64,000 nt of DNA from Rosistilla carotiformis (GTDB lineage Bacteria > Planctomycetota > Planctomycetia > Pirellulales > Pirellulaceae), in assembly GCF_007753095.1 (NCBI RefSeq), contig NZ_CP036348.1:3472001-3536000 (forward strand). Direction: 5' to 3'. The position numbers were made by a program, and so were the translations under genes. Under the pieces are notes generated by a model. That model made no database searches. It saw nothing but the letters and a program-made list of their open reading frames with translations, and had not been told where the DNA came from. This document shows positions 9,037 to 16,758 of this stretch, one piece after another. The first letter of the stretch is position 1, and the number at the start of each line of letters is the position of its first letter.

Positions 9037-10095
9037 CTACGGATGCAGCAACACCTTGGCGTAAAACGCACTCTGGTCGCGGATCATTTCCAGTGCGGCG
9101 ATCCCTTCGGATAACGGAACGTTATGGGTGATCAGCGGTTTGAGATTCAAGACGCCACTGCGCATCGCATCGAGCACGGTTCGCCAATCATCGTCGTCGC
9201 CGAAGACGCTGAAGTCGCTGTTCCAAGTTCCCAGGATGTCGATCTCGCGACGCATGCACTGTGAAATCAAGGCGGCTGGCAGCGTCACGTCGGTCGCCGG
9301 ATTGCCCAACAACACGCAACGCCCCGAGCGACGCGTCGCTTGCAAAGCGGCGGTCATCGTCGGCGGGACGCCCGCGCTTTCGATCGCCACATGCACGCCG
9401 CGGCCTCCGGTCAACCGTTCGGCGACCGATGCAGGAGCTTCGTCACGGCTGTCGAAGACGTGCTCGAAGCCAAGTTCGCGGGCGAGCTGCAATTTTTCGG
9501 GCAGGATGTCGAACAGGGCGATCTGTGATGCCCCCATCGCGCGGGCCCATTGGGCGACCATCAATCCGATCGGCCCCAATCCGAAGATTCCCACGGTATC
9601 GCCCAATCGCAATTGAGCGCGACGCACCGCATGCAACGCGACGGCGGCTGGTTCGGTCATCGCGGCTTCTTCTAAAGAAACGTTGTCGGGAACCTTGATC
9701 AGATTCCGTTGTGGCGCGATTACAAATTCGCTGAACGCGCCGTCGCTTCGGCTGCCCAAATAATCATAGCCATCGCTTTGCGCGTACTTACCCACTTCGC
9801 AGGCTGGATGGTTGTCGTTCCAAATCAACGGAAAGACCGCCACGCGATCGCCCACGGCGAAATCGGTCACTCCGGCACCAAGGGCTTCCACGGTCCCGGC
9901 AAATTCGTGCCCGCAGATCGTGGGGAAACTATAGGTCCCTTTGGTGAAGCAACGCGGAATGTCGCTGCCGCAAACACCACAGAATCCGATCCGAACACGC
10001 AGCTTGCCTTCGGGCACCTGGGGCACGGGAACTTGTTCGAAACGTAAGTCCGAAACGCCATGCAGCACAATGGCGTCCATGAGTGCTTTTGTCAT
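9037..10095 (-). CDS. Zinc-type polyol/sugar dehydrogenase (GatD/sorbitol dehydrogenase-like)
   Basis: The ATG at 10095 is chosen because GGAG lies nine bases before it and the family alignment starts there; 352 residues. Catalytic zinc ligands Cys42, His63, Glu64 and Glu148 are visible, and the Rossmann turn reads GLGPIG at 172-177. The general pattern (GHEFAGTVEALGAGV, DYLGSRSDGAF) is like galactitol-1-phosphate and sorbitol dehydrogenases. Oddly, the structural-zinc loop around residues 93-107 keeps only one Cys (Cys99), where relatives have four, so that metal site is probably lost. It lies 29 bases after the isomerase/epimerase fusion gene and 55 before another dehydrogenase, indicating one transcript. 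A role in polyol or sugar-phosphate oxidation is probable. Confidence 0.87.
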   Translation of the reverse strand: MTKALMDAIVLHGVSDLRFEQVPVPQVPEGKLRVRIGFCGVCGSDIPRCFTKGTYSFPTICGHEFAGTVEALGAGVTDFAVGDRVAVFPLIWNDNHPACEVGKYAQSDGYDYLGSRSDGAFSEFVIAPQRNLIKVPDNVSLEEAAMTEPAAVALHAVRRAQLRLGDTVGIFGLGPIGLMVAQWARAMGASQIALFDILPEKLQLARELGFEHVFDSRDEAPASVAERLTGGRGVHVAIESAGVPPTMTAALQATRRSGRCVLLGNPATDVTLPAALISQCMRREIDILGTWNSDFSVFGDDDDWRTVLDAMRSGVLNLKPLITHNVPLSEGIAALEMIRDQSAFYAKVLLHP

Positions 10096-10124
10096 TTGAA
10101 CGGTCTCCAATGGATGGGGCGGGG

Positions 10125-11780
10125 CTATGGGCAGTTTGTGTTCAGACCAGCGGCGATGGCGTGCTTCATCGTGATCACGTTCTCGCTCCACGAAGCATCC
10201 CGATGGAAGATGCTACTGGTTCCCGCGACCAAGTTGACGCCACCGGCGCGGACCATCGCTGGGATGTTCTCAAAACTAACGTTGCCATCGACCTGGATTG
10301 GGATTTGGGAATAGCCCTGATCGTCCAACAGCTTGCGGCAATCGGCGATCTTGCGGATCGAAGCAGGGGTCATCTTCTGTCCCGCATAGCCAGGATTGAC
10401 GGTCATCACCAAGACGTAGTCGATCCGCTCGAGGACGTACTGGATCGCCGATAATGGCGTTGCCGGATTGATCGCCACACCAGCTTGTGCTCCGATTTCG
10501 CGGATCCGTGCTAGTGTGCGATCCAGGTGAATGCATGATTCGACATGGACAGAGATTTGATCGACTCGCATCGGTGCTAACAGCTCGACAAAGAAATCGT
10601 TGTCCTCCACCATCAGATGGACATCGATCGGCAGATCGGTCTTGGGCCGCAAGGCTTCCACAATCCCGAGGCCCATCGGCGCGTTGGGGACAAAGTGTCC
10701 GTCCATGATGTCGATGTGCAGCATGTCGACGCCCAACGCCTCGACGCGTCGCAACGCCGATTCAAAATTCAAGGGATCGACGCACATCATCGAAGGGGAA
10801 ATCAGCACCTGCGGTTTTTCAGAACGTATCGTCCGCGGGGGCAGCGGTTCCGGCGTTGACGCCTCCATGAAAGCCGTTTGCAGGTATTGGAGCGATTCAC
10901 GCAACGAAGCCTCCAGCAAATGGTCGCTGTAGTCCCGTCCTAACTTGGGGCCACCAATCTCAAGATAGCCCGCCAACTTGGTGACCGGTAGACGATCGGA
11001 GGCTTCGATCAACAATTGACGGAACTGCGGAACGTCGATGATTCCCTTGGCACGTTCGGCCTGGGTGAATCCGAACGTTGAGTTGTAGATGCTGTCGGTG
11101 TTCTTGAGATGCACTTCGTACATCCAGGGGACGCAGGCTTCAAACAGATCGTATTGATCGAAGAGGATCTTGCCATCGCGGTCGGCGTAGCCGTGCGCGA
11201 TGTCGGTGCAGTAGCCAACTTGCACCGTGGTGTCGGGATGGGCGTTGTGGTATTCGGTCAATTCTTGTCCGAGCGCCGCGATCTCTTCCGGCAACGTCGG
11301 CGGTTCGGCCAGGCAGCTCATCGGTTCGATCGTCAACCATTTGAGGCCGTGCTCGTTCGCGTAGTGCATCAATTCCTTCATGTGCTTGATGTAACATTTC
11401 AGCCCCGCCGCCTTGGTTCCCATTTGGTCTCGCAGCACCGCACCGGGGTTGCTGCCGACGCTGGTTGCGCCCAGAAGTCCTCCGACTTCGATGTAGCGTT
11501 CATAGTTCTTGCGCGCGACCTGTTCGAATCCAGGTTCACTGCGAAAGAATCCCCCCAGTTCACGGTGGGTCGTGAAGGTGCTGTCAATCACAACCCCAGC
11601 GTCATCGGCTTGCTTGCGGAGGTCGTGGAAGTAACGGTCGGGCAGGTGGTAGGTCTCCAACTGTGAACCCAATTGGACATATCCGACACCCTCTTCGGCC
11701 AACAGCCGGAACAACCATTGGTGCGAGTAACGGTATTCGATCATGTCGGACTTCACGCCCAAACGCAATTCAACGGCCAT
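10125..11780 (-). CDS. Fusion of xylose-isomerase-like TIM barrel with ribulose-phosphate 3-epimerase
   Basis: The frame can begin at TTG 11837, but the ATG at 11780 follows GGAGAG at good distance and is chosen; 551 residues. Residues 1-305 form a xylose-isomerase-like sugar isomerase/epimerase barrel with likely metal ligands Glu152 (TIEP), Asp193/His196 (TDIAH), His224 and Glu274 (YLEIGG). A short proline-rich linker follows. Residues 324-551 are a full ribulose-phosphate 3-epimerase domain with HIDIMDGHFVPN (His355, Asp357, Asp360), HLMV (His388), MTVNPGYAGQ and Asp498 in QVDGN. All epimerase acid/base residues are present, so both halves should be active. The fusion suggests two successive steps on one sugar, for example ketose isomerisation then phosphoketose epimerisation. 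It heads the operon with two dehydrogenases and faces a DeoR regulator across a shared control region. Confidence 0.9.
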   Translation of the reverse strand: MAVELRLGVKSDMIEYRYSHQWLFRLLAEEGVGYVQLGSQLETYHLPDRYFHDLRKQADDAGVVIDSTFTTHRELGGFFRSEPGFEQVARKNYERYIEVGGLLGATSVGSNPGAVLRDQMGTKAAGLKCYIKHMKELMHYANEHGLKWLTIEPMSCLAEPPTLPEEIAALGQELTEYHNAHPDTTVQVGYCTDIAHGYADRDGKILFDQYDLFEACVPWMYEVHLKNTDSIYNSTFGFTQAERAKGIIDVPQFRQLLIEASDRLPVTKLAGYLEIGGPKLGRDYSDHLLEASLRESLQYLQTAFMEASTPEPLPPRTIRSEKPQVLISPSMMCVDPLNFESALRRVEALGVDMLHIDIMDGHFVPNAPMGLGIVEALRPKTDLPIDVHLMVEDNDFFVELLAPMRVDQISVHVESCIHLDRTLARIREIGAQAGVAINPATPLSAIQYVLERIDYVLVMTVNPGYAGQKMTPASIRKIADCRKLLDDQGYSQIPIQVDGNVSFENIPAMVRAGGVNLVAGTSSIFHRDASWSENVITMKHAIAAGLNTNCP

Positions 11781-11969
11781 CAGCGGTGTCTCTCCAGGCA
11801 AGCGAGTCTTTTCAGCGAACATCTTTGTTCGATTCAACGCGAGATCCCTTTGCCACTGCGAGCAACATCGATGATGTGAATCCCTTGGGCACGCGGATCA
11901 ACGCTTGACAAAGCGTATCGAATGGATCAAAAGGGAGCAATCAACGCGCAGTACCAATCATGGAACAAT

Positions 11970-11991
11970 CGCGTTTTGCGATCAAAACGCG
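11970..11991. promoter_or_regulatory. Palindrome, probable operator of the DeoR-type regulator
   Basis: Perfect 9-base arms CGCGTTTTG and CAAAACGCG flank a CGAT centre. The site lies 59 bases before the DeoR-type start codon and about 190 bases before the start of the divergent sugar operon. DeoR-family repressors commonly bind such sites in divergent control regions and repress both directions until a sugar phosphate binds. Binding is inferred, the symmetry is directly seen. Confidence 0.65.
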
Positions 11992-12050
11992 CAGTTAGGA
12001 GCAGGGTGCTTGAGCGTAATGCGTCATTTGTGCAATTTGAGGGATCCGCG

Positions 12051-12821
12051 ATGAAGGTCCATCGTCACGAAGAGATCATGAAAGTTCTGGCCGAAACCGG
12101 AACGTTGTCGGTCGAAGAGGCGGTCGCGCGCTTCGGTGCCAGTGTGGCGACGGTGCGACGCGATTTTGGCGAGATGGCCGACGCCAATCTGGTTCGCCGC
12201 GTCCGGGGCGGGGTTCAGGTGTTGCATAATGACCAGACGATGCCGATCGCGATTCGTGAGGTACGGCAGCGCAACGCAAAACTGGCAATCGCCCGCGAAG
12301 CGGTCACGATGCTGGCCCCGGGCAACGTCGTGTTCGTCGATGGCGGCACAACGACGTTGCAAATGGGCAATTGTCTGCCCGCGATCCCGTTGCGGTTGAT
12401 TACCAATTCACTGCGTTTGGCGGCGGCGATCGAATCGCATTCGTCCAGCCGCGCGATGCACGAGCTGTTCTTGACAGGCGGGTTTCTGTTTCCAGGTACC
12501 GGACTATTGGTCGGTCCAAGTGCGCAGGCGTCGATCGCGCAATACCACGCCCAATGGACGCTTCTCTCGGTCAGCGGGATCAACCTTTCCGGCTTGTACA
12601 ACGACAACGAACATGTCGTTGAAAGCGAGCGGTTGATGATCGCCCACGCGGACCGTGTGATCGTGTTGGCCGATCACACCAAGATCGGCAAGCATTCGAT
12701 GTGTCACATTGCTGGTTTGAATGAGATCGATGTGATCGTGACCAATCGTCATCCCGATACGGCGGAAGCATTGGAAGCGTTTGAGAACGCGGGGGTCGAA
12801 GTTCTGTTCGCGGCAGAGTAA
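12051..12821 (+). CDS. DeoR-family transcriptional regulator
   Basis: The upstream extension is discarded because the ATG at 12051 has GAGGGA in front and the winged helix begins right there (MKVHRHEEIM); 256 residues. The helix-turn-helix spans about 18-40 (VEEAVARFGASVATVRRDF), the usual DeoR signature. The C-terminal sensor domain shows VFVDGGTTTL, which binds the sugar-phosphate effector, and DHTKIGKHS. It is divergent from the isomerase/epimerase operon and a palindrome lies between them, so it very likely controls that operon and itself. A hairpin follows its stop codon. The effector is probably an intermediate of that pathway, by analogy with other DeoR proteins. Confidence 0.92.
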   Translation: MKVHRHEEIMKVLAETGTLSVEEAVARFGASVATVRRDFGEMADANLVRRVRGGVQVLHNDQTMPIAIREVRQRNAKLAIAREAVTMLAPGNVVFVDGGTTTLQMGNCLPAIPLRLITNSLRLAAAIESHSSSRAMHELFLTGGFLFPGTGLLVGPSAQASIAQYHAQWTLLSVSGINLSGLYNDNEHVVESERLMIAHADRVIVLADHTKIGKHSMCHIAGLNEIDVIVTNRHPDTAEALEAFENAGVEVLFAAE

Positions 12822-12877
12822 GTCGTTGATGAGCGATGCCTGCGGACCCTGCAGGGCGGCGGGGTCCGAAACGACAA

Positions 12878-12910
12878 GAACCCAAAGTGCGAGGTCCGCA
12901 CTCTGGGTTC
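12878..12910. terminator. Bidirectional hairpin between DeoR-type and porin genes
   Basis: A 14-base stem with one mismatch pairs 12878-12891 with 12897-12910 around an AGGTC loop. It lies between two convergent stop codons and can form on both transcripts. The T tract is poor on either strand, so rho-independent action is likely but not certain. Confidence 0.6.
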
Positions 12911-12948
12911 CGTGTTCAACCGATTAGGCTTTGTCGCAGGCGATCGTC

Positions 12949-14259
12949 TTAGAACAAGACGATCGTATCGATGCCGAAGGTGGTTTGGTTCTTGCCACCG
13001 TCTTGGTTGACGCCCAATTGATCGGGATCCCAGTCCCAACGGACTTCAGGACGAATGATCACGTTCGAATGGGGAGTGACATTGCAACCCAAGGTCAGGT
13101 CATAAACATCAGCACGGTTGCCGGTTGCGCTGTCCAGGTTGTTCCACCATTCGAAGCGAGCTCCTGCCGACAAGCAGTCGTTGATCGAATAGATCCAGTA
13201 TTGGTTGATCCCGATCGATTCACGTTCGGCAGCGCCGCTGGCGTTCTCGGTAGCCAACAAGTCCGATTGAAGAATGTACTGGAAGTTTTCGGTCATCGTG
13301 ACGTCGAAGACAAGGCTGTGCATGTAACCGCGTTCCTGTGTTCTTTCTACGAAACGACCAAAGACGGTGGCGTAAGTGGCGGTGATATTGTCGCACAATG
13401 CCGAACTGATACCGCCGATGAAGTTGTCGCCGTTGTCTTCGTATCCGCTGTCCCAACCGAGGGTGTAGCCGCCGAATACCGACGCGTTGTCACCAACGGC
13501 CAAGGTTGCCAACGCACCGGTGTGAGTAAACGGTTCGCTGTTGTACATCGTGTAAGCGTGACTGTAGAAGAAGTTGTCAGGCGCGGTAACGACTTCCCAA
13601 CCGATGATCGTGTAGAAGTGTCCGACCTTGACCGACAGGTCTCCATAGCCCATTTCAACATAAGCTTGCGGAATTGCCGATCCGTAGTTGCCACCGTTGT
13701 CAAACGATTGGTCCCAGTGCCCGTTGTCGGTTCCAAACGCTTGTGTGTCGGGACCGTCGGTACCGTAGATGTAGTCGATGTGTCCACCGATATCGAAGCC
13801 TTCGGACGTGTCGATCGCTTTGTCGATCGAGAGCCAGGCCTGTTGCAATTGCACGTTGTTGGGATCGCTGTTGAAACGGAAGTCGCTACCTTTGCTGTGG
13901 TAACCGATTTGTGTCCATCCCGAGACGGTCAGACCGCATGGGCTGCAACCGAACAACGACAAGGGATCGCCGCCACAGTTGGAGAACAAACCGCAGCCGG
14001 TTTTGCTCGAGTCGAAGCAGCCGAGGCCGCCACCCATGCTGTCACATCCGCTGTCGCAGATTGAATCACAATCGGCCGCCGGTTCGGATATTCCGCACGT
14101 CGGTTCGCTGCAAGAACCTTCGCATCCGCAAACCGCTTCGCCACAATCACACTGGGCCGCGTAGCCGACTTGCGCAATCGATTGGAACGGGGTTTGAGCG
14201 TGAAGGATTGCGTTTGGCAATAAGGATGCCAACGCCAGGGGAACAATAATTCGTAACAT
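12949..14259 (-). CDS. Outer membrane beta-barrel porin with Cys-rich N-terminus
   Basis: The ATG at 14259 gives a signal peptide (MLRIIVPLALASLL, cut near HAQ) and has GGAG eight bases before it; 436 residues. From about residue 110 the sequence is a run of short alternating strands rich in Gly, Asn and aromatic residues, ending in a terminal Phe (GIDTIVLF), typical of the planctomycete BBP2/OmpL-like porins. Between residues 37 and 108 there are 14 cysteines, an unusual density that could crosslink the protein to other envelope proteins by disulfides. It is a single gene with a long 5' region holding a palindrome and a shared 3' hairpin. Solute specificity cannot be read. Confidence 0.87.
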   Translation of the reverse strand: MLRIIVPLALASLLPNAILHAQTPFQSIAQVGYAAQCDCGEAVCGCEGSCSEPTCGISEPAADCDSICDSGCDSMGGGLGCFDSSKTGCGLFSNCGGDPLSLFGCSPCGLTVSGWTQIGYHSKGSDFRFNSDPNNVQLQQAWLSIDKAIDTSEGFDIGGHIDYIYGTDGPDTQAFGTDNGHWDQSFDNGGNYGSAIPQAYVEMGYGDLSVKVGHFYTIIGWEVVTAPDNFFYSHAYTMYNSEPFTHTGALATLAVGDNASVFGGYTLGWDSGYEDNGDNFIGGISSALCDNITATYATVFGRFVERTQERGYMHSLVFDVTMTENFQYILQSDLLATENASGAAERESIGINQYWIYSINDCLSAGARFEWWNNLDSATGNRADVYDLTLGCNVTPHSNVIIRPEVRWDWDPDQLGVNQDGGKNQTTFGIDTIVLF

Positions 14260-14454
14260 TGATTCGTCTCCAGTAGACTTTGGCCGGATCAGCCTTGGAC
14301 CGCCACCCAAAACCGGTTCATTGCTTTGTTTAGGCTGCGGCCGATTGTTTCGATCGGCAGCTGCTTTGTTGTAAATCTGTATCGACCGGCATAATCCAAC
14401 CAATCAGGTCCGCCAGAGGAATTGCGATTTTCGATCGGGGTCTAAGCGACGTTT

Positions 14455-14471
14455 TCGGTAAACTTTACCGA
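14455..14471. promoter_or_regulatory. Perfect palindrome upstream of the porin gene
   Basis: Arms TCGGTAAA and TTTACCGA surround one C. It lies about 195 bases before the porin start, within the 405-base gap 14260-14664 that otherwise shows only a weaker GCCGAT/ATCGGC pair and no gene. It may be a repressor or activator site for the porin gene; no regulator can be named. Confidence 0.45.
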
Positions 14472-14664
14472 TTAAGCGGCGCAATACACCGAGTTTTTCT
14501 ACCCAAGTGGAGGGTTTTCCTGTCGACGTGGGGCCGTGATCGCACCTAAACGGCGGCGCAGCTTCGACGCTTTCAGGCGTCCATTAGACGTTGAGAGGCA
14601 AGCGCGCGGCGTCTCAAGAATCGGCGGCAGACGCCATTGGGCAAGCTTTAGCGAAGCAGAGTGT

Positions 14665-15048
14665 TTAGACGCTGACAGCGATCGCAAACGCTGTGGCGTG
14701 GGAGCGGCAATGGGAGATGGAGATTTGGATCTCGTGCAGTCGAAGCTCCTCGCACAGGTTGCGTGCTTCTCCCGCCAACGCAATTCGTGGCTTGCCGCCG
14801 GTTTCATTGCGGACCTCGATATCGGTCCAGTGGATGCCGCGAGACCATCCGCTGCCGAGCGCCTTCAGGACCGCTTCTTTCGCCGCCCAGCGACCTGCGT
14901 AATGTTCCGTCGCCGCCTTACGGACGCTGCAGTATTCGATTTCGCCGGGCGTGTAAACTCGCGTCAAAAACAGATCGCCATGCTTCTCGATCATCTTTTC
15001 GATACGCAAGCATTCGACGATATCGGTACCGATGCCGATGATATTCAT
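14665..15048 (-). CDS. acpS: Holo-[acyl-carrier-protein] synthase
   Basis: The ATG at 15048 starts the domain exactly (MNIIGIGTDIVEC) and 127 residues is the normal length. The enzyme moves 4'-phosphopantetheine from CoA to a serine of acyl carrier protein. The Mg-binding Asp is in the GTDIVE motif at residue 8, and the second signature RWAAKEAVLKALG is intact, with the ISHCRSHATAFAIA C-terminus. It lies 37 bases after trpS on the same strand and probably shares its transcript; the pair is a housekeeping unit without functional link. Confidence 0.95.
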   Translation of the reverse strand: MNIIGIGTDIVECLRIEKMIEKHGDLFLTRVYTPGEIEYCSVRKAATEHYAGRWAAKEAVLKALGSGWSRGIHWTDIEVRNETGGKPRIALAGEARNLCEELRLHEIQISISHCRSHATAFAIAVSV

Positions 15049-15085
15049 TTGCGGTGCTCTGGCGCGTTGAGGTAGACGGTGAAGA

Positions 15086-16048
15086 TTAACGCAAGCCGCA
15101 GGCGCGTTGCGCCCGAGCCAACACATCCGCAGCTTTGCCGCGTGCCTTTTCGGCGCCTTGGCGGAGCACTTGATCGACGTAGTCGACATCTTGTTCCAAT
15201 TCTGCGCGACGCTGTCGCGCGGCGGCGAAGTATTCCTCGCTGGCAGCGGCAACCGCCTTCTTCACCTCGCCATACCCAAATCCGCCGCGGCGATAGGTTT
15301 CGGCCATCGCATCGATATCCGCCTGGCTGCCGACCAAACGCAAGAGATCAAACAGATGGTCCCCCTCGGGATCTTTGGGATCTTCCATCGGCCGGCTGTC
15401 GGTGGTGATCCGCATGATCTGTTTGCGAATCGCCTTGGTGTCTCCGAATAACGGCAACGTGTTGTCGTAGCTTTTGCTCATCTTCTGGCCATCGGTACCG
15501 GGGACCTTGGCCGACTCTTCCAGAACCTTCGCTTTGGGGAGGACAAACGTCTCTCCGTAGGCATGGTTAAAGCTGCCCGCCAGATCGCGACAGACCTCGA
15601 TGTGTTGGATCTGGTCGGCGCCAACGGGGACCATGTCGGAGTCGTAGGCCAAGATATCGGCGGCCATCAGGACGGGATAGGTGAATAGCCCGGCATCGGC
15701 TTTGATGCCCCGTTCCTTCTTTTCTTTGTAGGCGTGGCATCGTTCCAACAGGCCCATCGGCGTTCCGGTCATCAGCAACCAAGAGAGCTCCGAAACCTCG
15801 GGCACATGCGACTGGACAAACAGCGTCGCTTTGGCCGGATCGAGCCCCAACGCCAACAGATCCAGGGCCGCATCACGAACGTTCTGACGCAATATTTGCG
15901 GATCGCGAACGGTGGTCAGCGCGTGCAGGTCGGCGATGAAGTAGTAACCTTCGTTGGCGTGTTGCAGATCGATGTATTGTCGAATCGCTCCAAAAAAATT
16001 ACCCCAATGGAAGCGGCCCGTTGGTTGGATTCCAGATAACACTCGCAT
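15086..16048 (-). CDS. trpS: Tryptophanyl-tRNA synthetase
   Basis: This 320-residue class I synthetase charges tRNA-Trp. The first signature is [10 protein letters not shown] at residues 8-17 (HIGH-type, with HWGN) and KMSKS is at 189-193. [12 protein letters not shown] and [13 protein letters not shown] are typical of bacterial TrpS. Length matches the family. It starts at an ATG with no clear Shine-Dalgarno motif, common in this phylum. The following gene is acpS. The divergent neighbour encodes a RimB-like protease; the 178-base space between holds the promoters of both. Confidence 0.96.
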   Translation of the reverse strand: MRVLSGIQPTGRFHWGNFFGAIRQYIDLQHANEGYYFIADLHALTTVRDPQILRQNVRDAALDLLALGLDPAKATLFVQSHVPEVSELSWLLMTGTPMGLLERCHAYKEKKERGIKADAGLFTYPVLMAADILAYDSDMVPVGADQIQHIEVCRDLAGSFNHAYGETFVLPKAKVLEESAKVPGTDGQKMSKSYDNTLPLFGDTKAIRKQIMRITTDSRPMEDPKDPEGDHLFDLLRLVGSQADIDAMAETYRRGGFGYGEVKKAVAAASEEYFAAARQRRAELEQDVDYVDQVLRQGAEKARGKAADVLARAQRACGLR

Positions 16049-16226
16049 GCGAACTACGCTGGGTTAAGGAGAACAAAAAATGTATTGAATTTGCTCGGCT
16101 TACCGTACCTTGACGGTTGCGTTTTGACCAGATGCGGTTTCTGATTTGTGGGTTGGCACCTGATCTGTCGCCAACCGAACCGATAGACTGTGTGAAACCA
16201 TCGATTGATCAAAGAAGGCAGGATGC

Positions 16227-16691
16227 ATGATGACCGAGAAAACCCCCGACCAGCCCGTGATCGGATGGCGAGAATGGGTTGCGTTGCCCGATCTTGGGAT
16301 CGGACGAATCAAAGCCAAAGTCGATACGGGGGCACGGTCGAGCAGTTTGCACGCGATCGACATCGAGGAACAAGTTCGCGACGGCGTGACCTATTTGCAT
16401 TTCAAAGTGCTGCCGGCCCAACGCAAAGAGCGGTTTGTGCATGTGGCTGCCGAGTTGCTGGAATATCGACACGTCCGCAGCAGCAGCGGGAAAGCCTCTT
16501 CGCGTCCGGTGATCTTAACCAAAGTCCAAATCTTGGGCCAAAGCTGGCCGATCGAATTGACCCTAGCCAACCGCACTTCCATGGGCTTCCGCATGCTGTT
16601 GGGGCGCGAAGCGTTCCGTGGACGGATGCTGGTCGACGCTGGGAAGTCCTATTATGGTGGCAAGCCCAAGCGACGACCTTCGTCCAGTTAA
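16227..16691 (+). CDS. Putative zinc protease of the RimB/retropepsin-like family
   Basis: The 154-residue protein carries KVDTGARSSSLHA, the aspartyl-type active-site turn (DTG) typical of the ATP-dependent zinc protease family PF05618, and the second conserved block NRTSMGFRMLLGRE. Members of the family occur next to rimK and trim the poly-glutamate tails that RimK adds to ribosomal protein S6. Here a RimK-family gene follows on the same strand after 67 bases, which supports this pairing. The start has AAGGCAGG in front. A second ATG is directly adjacent. No signal peptide, so cytoplasmic. Confidence 0.88.
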   Translation: MMTEKTPDQPVIGWREWVALPDLGIGRIKAKVDTGARSSSLHAIDIEEQVRDGVTYLHFKVLPAQRKERFVHVAAELLEYRHVRSSSGKASSRPVILTKVQILGQSWPIELTLANRTSMGFRMLLGREAFRGRMLVDAGKSYYGGKPKRRPSSS

Positions 16692-16758
16692 TAAACACAT
16701 TCGCCTGACGATTTGAACATAACATCCGATCCGACGTCCCAAACGCCTTAGGTTACCC

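Noticed and set aside
12931-14064. 377-codon plus-strand frame over the porin gene
   Set aside because: No start signal or family; the minus frame has signal peptide, ribosome site and barrel pattern.
16066-16088. AAGGAG followed by a minimal ATG-TAT-TGA frame on the plus strand
   Set aside because: Such start-stop mini frames can arise by chance; it lies 140 bases before the protease gene and nothing shows a leader role.
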